From: Treponema sp.
GTDB lineage: Bacteria > Spirochaetota > Spirochaetia > Treponematales > Breznakiellaceae
Assembly (NCBI GenBank): GCA_031266635.1
Contig: JAISAN010000141.1
Location: forward strand, 1 to 7,530
Direction of reading: 5' to 3'
DNA: 7,530 bases
The position numbers were made by a program, and so were the translations under genes. This document shows positions 5,955-7,530 of the stretch, piece by piece; the stretch's first letter is position 1; each line of letters starts with the position of its first letter. Under the pieces are notes generated by a model that was not told the DNA's origin, searched no databases, and saw only the letters and a list, made by a program, of their open reading frames with translations.

Positions 5955-6359
5955 TCAGGGAACCCAGATAAGCTTGTCCGGGGCGGATTCGTTGAGGAAA
6001 ATCTTCCGGTAACGGCCCGAATGGGAAACCCCCGGATTCTCCGGGAAATAGGTGGCCCGGAAAAACCAGATCACGTCGGCCATCGTTGCCGCCGAGTTGG
6101 AGGGAGCGTAGCGGAACCATATCTCTTCATCCTCCAGTATCTTTTTTGCGGCGGCATCGTCTATTAATTCAGGGTCGGTGAGGCGGCGAAGCTCCGACCG
6201 GAGGCCGCCGTAATGGGTATCGCCCACACGTAAAAGCCGCAGGTGATCATGATCGTCCATCCAGTAGATTTCATAGATCCCCGCTACCGAAGGAACCTTG
6301 GCGTTGATGATCCAGCGATCCGCCAGCGAAAGGGGGGACCAGTTTACAAAATAAAACAC
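5955..6359 (-). CDS. Conserved-looking protein of unknown function, GTG start
   Basis: I do not assign a family. With a GTG start at 6359 the product has 134 residues, beginning VFYFVNWSPLSLADRWIINA and ending APDKLIWVP. It is rich in Trp, Tyr and charged residues, with no signal peptide or membrane helix, and is probably cytoplasmic. The stretch AGIYEIYW, followed 13 residues later by VGDTHYGGLRSELRRL, faintly recalls a GIY-YIG opening but lacks a convincing match. The frame is open further upstream to ATG 6434 (159 residues). However, that ATG lies before the likely -10 box (6405-6413) and lacks a Shine-Dalgarno, while the GTG has AAAGG 7 nt upstream. It precedes the YciO-like gene by 25 bp and is probably co-transcribed. 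Confidence 0.65.
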   Translation of the reverse strand: MFYFVNWSPLSLADRWIINAKVPSVAGIYEIYWMDDHDHLRLLRVGDTHYGGLRSELRRLTDPELIDDAAAKKILEDEEIWFRYAPSNSAATMADVIWFFRATYFPENPGVSHSGRYRKIFLNESAPDKLIWVP

Positions 6360-6366
6360 ATCCGTA

Positions 6367-6371
6367 CCTTT
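6367..6371 (-). promoter_or_regulatory. Ribosome binding site deciding the GTG start at 6359
   Basis: AAAGG on the minus strand (within AAGGAAAAAGG) with a 7-nt spacer TACGGAT before GTG 6359. The upstream in-frame ATGs at 6434 and 6398 have no comparable site. Confidence 0.55.
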
Positions 6372-6404
6372 TTCCTTGGCGCTTATGCCATACTCCATAA
6401 GGAT

Positions 6405-6413
6405 ACTATAGCA
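6405..6413 (-). promoter_or_regulatory. Extended -10 promoter for the unknown-protein/YciO-like operon
   Basis: The minus strand reads TGCTATAGT, an extended -10 (TGnTATAAT with one change). The hexamer 17 bp upstream, TGGAAT, is a poor -35, as is common with extended -10 sites. The expected start is near 6398, giving a leader of about 40 nt to GTG 6359. Confidence 0.5.
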
Positions 6414-6506
6414 TAGGCCGGTTATATATTCCATACACCCGGAGGGAAAAAGAAGTATGAAAATTTATACAAATTCGCTCAAAAGCCCGGTTTTTTTAAT
6501 TTGATG

Positions 6507-6527
6507 CCGGCGGATTATCCGCGCCGG
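6507..6527 (+). repeat. Hairpin ahead of the orphan terminator
   Basis: CCGGCGGAT-T-ATCCG-cg-CCGG forms a 9-bp stem with a 2-base bulge. It sits 3 bp before the terminator stem at 6530, so a plus-strand transcript would end in two consecutive hairpins. Confidence 0.45.
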
Positions 6528-6529
6528 GA

Positions 6530-6560
6530 AGCCCCCCGCCAGGTTTTGGGGCTCTTTTTT
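6530..6560 (+). terminator. Rho-independent terminator without an obvious gene upstream
   Basis: AGCCCC (6530-6535) pairs with GGGGCT (6548-6553) around a 12-nt loop, then CTTTTTT. The T-tract gives plus-strand polarity, yet the genes to the left are on the minus strand. It could end a small RNA starting near 6435-6480, stop antisense transcription, or insulate the sigma factor gene. Confidence 0.6.
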
Positions 6561-6585
6561 GGATAAAATCGGTAATTCTTTATTA

Positions 6586-6591
6586 TATAAT
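6586..6591 (+). promoter_or_regulatory. Possible sigma-70 -10 box (TATAAT) before the sigma factor gene
   Basis: A perfect TATAAT inside the palindrome ATTATATAAT, so it reads the same on both strands. No acceptable -35 is found at 16-18 bp on either strand. It could give basal transcription, but AT-richness alone may explain it. Confidence 0.2.
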
Positions 6592-6701
6592 GAATTAAAC
6601 AGTTGTTATTTTCTCCGGCGCTGGTAAAAAAACCGCAAAAAAGAGAAGTTTTTAACGATTCCGGTAAAAAATATTACCCTGGACCGGAAAAAAACAAAAA
6701 C

Positions 6702-6718
6702 TTGGCATGAAAATTGCT
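6702..6718 (+). promoter_or_regulatory. Sigma-54 (RpoN) -24/-12 promoter for the sigma factor gene
   Basis: TTGGCATGAAAATTGCT matches YTGGCACG-N4-TTGCW with one change (T for C at 6708) and has exact GG-N10-GC spacing (6704-6705, 6716-6717). The expected start is near 6728. That falls after the first in-frame ATG (6725) and before ATG 6743 with its Shine-Dalgarno, so promoter and start choice agree. A small inverted repeat GGTAA-N6-TTACC lies at 6663-6678. Confidence 0.78.
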
Positions 6719-6730
6719 GGTATTATGGCA

Positions 6731-6737
6731 GAAGAGG
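6731..6737 (+). promoter_or_regulatory. Ribosome binding site of the sigma factor gene
   Basis: GAAGAGG ends 5 nt before ATG 6743. The alternative ATG at 6725 has no Shine-Dalgarno. Confidence 0.6.
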
Positions 6738-6742
6738 CTCGT

Positions 6743-7530
6743 ATGAAAGAGAAAGATAAAAATGGCGCCGGCGATGATCCCATACAGACCTATTTTAATC
6801 AGATTAAACATATCCCCTTGTTAAATTTTGAAGAAGAACTGGAGCTGTCCCGGCGGATCCAGGAGGGGAGTGAAGCGGCCCGCCACAAACTTATCACCGC
6901 CAACCTGCGGCTGGTAGTTAAAATAGCCCGGAATTATATCACCTCCGATGTGGCCTTTATGGATATTATCCAGGAAGGCAACATGGGGCTTATCCACGCG
7001 GCGGGGAAATATGATCATATCAAAAATGTCCGTTTTTCTACCTATGCCGGATGGTGGATCCGCCAGTATATCAGCCGCTACCTTTCCAACAAGCGCCGGG
7101 CCATCCGCCTGCCCCACCGGAAAGAAGAACTCCTCAGAAACATCCAGCGGACCTACCATGTCCTTAGCCAAACCCTTATGCGCCAGCCCAGTATTGGGGA
7201 TATCGCGGTGGAGCTTTGCGTTTCTGTCGAGGAGATCGAAACCATTCTCAGGATAGCCAACGGTTTTGTCTCCCTGGAGGTGGAAGCGGGGAACACCGAA
7301 TATCCCTCGATGATGGACCTCCACGAAGATTATACCTACAGCCCCGAACGGACTTTTTTCAAAAAATTCTCCCAGGACGAAACCCTGCGTTTTCTCAGCC
7401 GCCTTAAGGATCAGGAAAAGCGGATCCTGATGTACCGGTTCCAGTTTCCCGGCTGTGAAGGCCATACCTTAAAAAAGATCGGCGACCAGATGGGGTTTTC
7501 CCCCGAAACCGTCCGCCAGATAGAAATTAA
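6743..7530 (+). CDS. Sigma-70-family RNA polymerase sigma factor (RpoS/RpoD-like group), 3' end cut
   Basis: 262 codons are visible and the frame is open at the window edge. Region 1.2 is DPIQTYFNQIKHIPLLNFEE (12-31). Region 2 runs from HKLITANLRLVVKIARNYI (48-66) through FMDIIQEGNMGLIHAAGKYD (72-91) and the core -10-binding part FSTYAGWWIRQYISRYL (98-114), then RAIRLPHRKEELL. Region 3 spans about 132-190. Region 4 has the RLKDQEKRILMYRF helix (220-233) and the DNA-binding helix-turn-helix TLKKIGDQMGFSPETVRQIE (242-261). It has no region 1.1 or large non-conserved insert, so it is a group 2-like alternative factor rather than the housekeeping RpoD. The -10-recognition residues differ from RpoD (QYISRYLSNKRRAIRLP versus QAITRAIADQARTIRIP). 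It sits directly behind a sigma-54 promoter. Calling it an rpoS orthologue would need a tree. Confidence 0.88.
   Translation, partial: MKEKDKNGAGDDPIQTYFNQIKHIPLLNFEEELELSRRIQEGSEAARHKLITANLRLVVKIARNYITSDVAFMDIIQEGNMGLIHAAGKYDHIKNVRFSTYAGWWIRQYISRYLSNKRRAIRLPHRKEELLRNIQRTYHVLSQTLMRQPSIGDIAVELCVSVEEIETILRIANGFVSLEVEAGNTEYPSMMDLHEDYTYSPERTFFKKFSQDETLRFLSRLKDQEKRILMYRFQFPGCEGHTLKKIGDQMGFSPETVRQIEI

Noticed and set aside
6190..6290. GIY-YIG nuclease domain in the unknown protein
   Set aside because: Only a weak GIY and YGG resemblance; the catalytic Arg/Glu pattern cannot be placed with confidence.
6821..7465. 214-codon minus-strand frame opposite the sigma factor
   Set aside because: Shadow of the sigma-70 gene, whose regions 1.2, 2 and 4 are unmistakable on the plus strand.

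Overview
The window looks like chromosome of a termite-gut-type treponeme (Treponema primitia / T. azotonutricium relatives). This is inference, with no database search. The grounds are a spirochaete-type lipobox protein with beta-helix repeats like those abundant in these genomes, GC-rich genes separated by AT-rich, hairpin-rich gaps, and a palindromic intergenic repeat of the GAGGTTGTTCC type.

Layout. Positions 1-124 (-) are the 5' end of a PurL-like purine synthesis gene. 125-429 is a gene-free, GC-rich stretch full of inverted repeats. 430-1407 (-) is a lipoprotein with beta-helix repeats. Its ~230-bp leader runs back to a textbook sigma-54 promoter (1642-1658) whose -12 box merges into an 18.5-unit GA/CT microsatellite (1607-1643). 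1762-1959 (+) is an open frame without a start codon that looks like a gene remnant. It is followed by copy A of a composite hairpin repeat (1966-2052). 2190-3536 (+) is an FAD-dependent oxidoreductase, convergent with a cardiolipin synthase (3552-5087, -). Copy B of the repeat (5098-5216) lies 10 bp before the cls start. Upstream of it on the same strand are a YciO-type Sua5/YrdC protein (5252-5929) and a small protein of unknown function (GTG start at 6359), both read from an extended -10 promoter. After a divergent intergenic region with an orphan terminator, a second sigma-54 promoter (6702-6718) drives a sigma-70-family factor (6743 to the window end, truncated).

The two most notable things are these. 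(1) Two near-perfect sigma-54 promoters, one before a surface lipoprotein and one before an alternative sigma factor, recall the RpoN-RpoS-lipoprotein logic of Borrelia. (2) The two copies of the composite repeat are identical apart from one base and the presence or absence of a complete 32-bp hairpin module. Both copies face the downstream gene in the same orientation.
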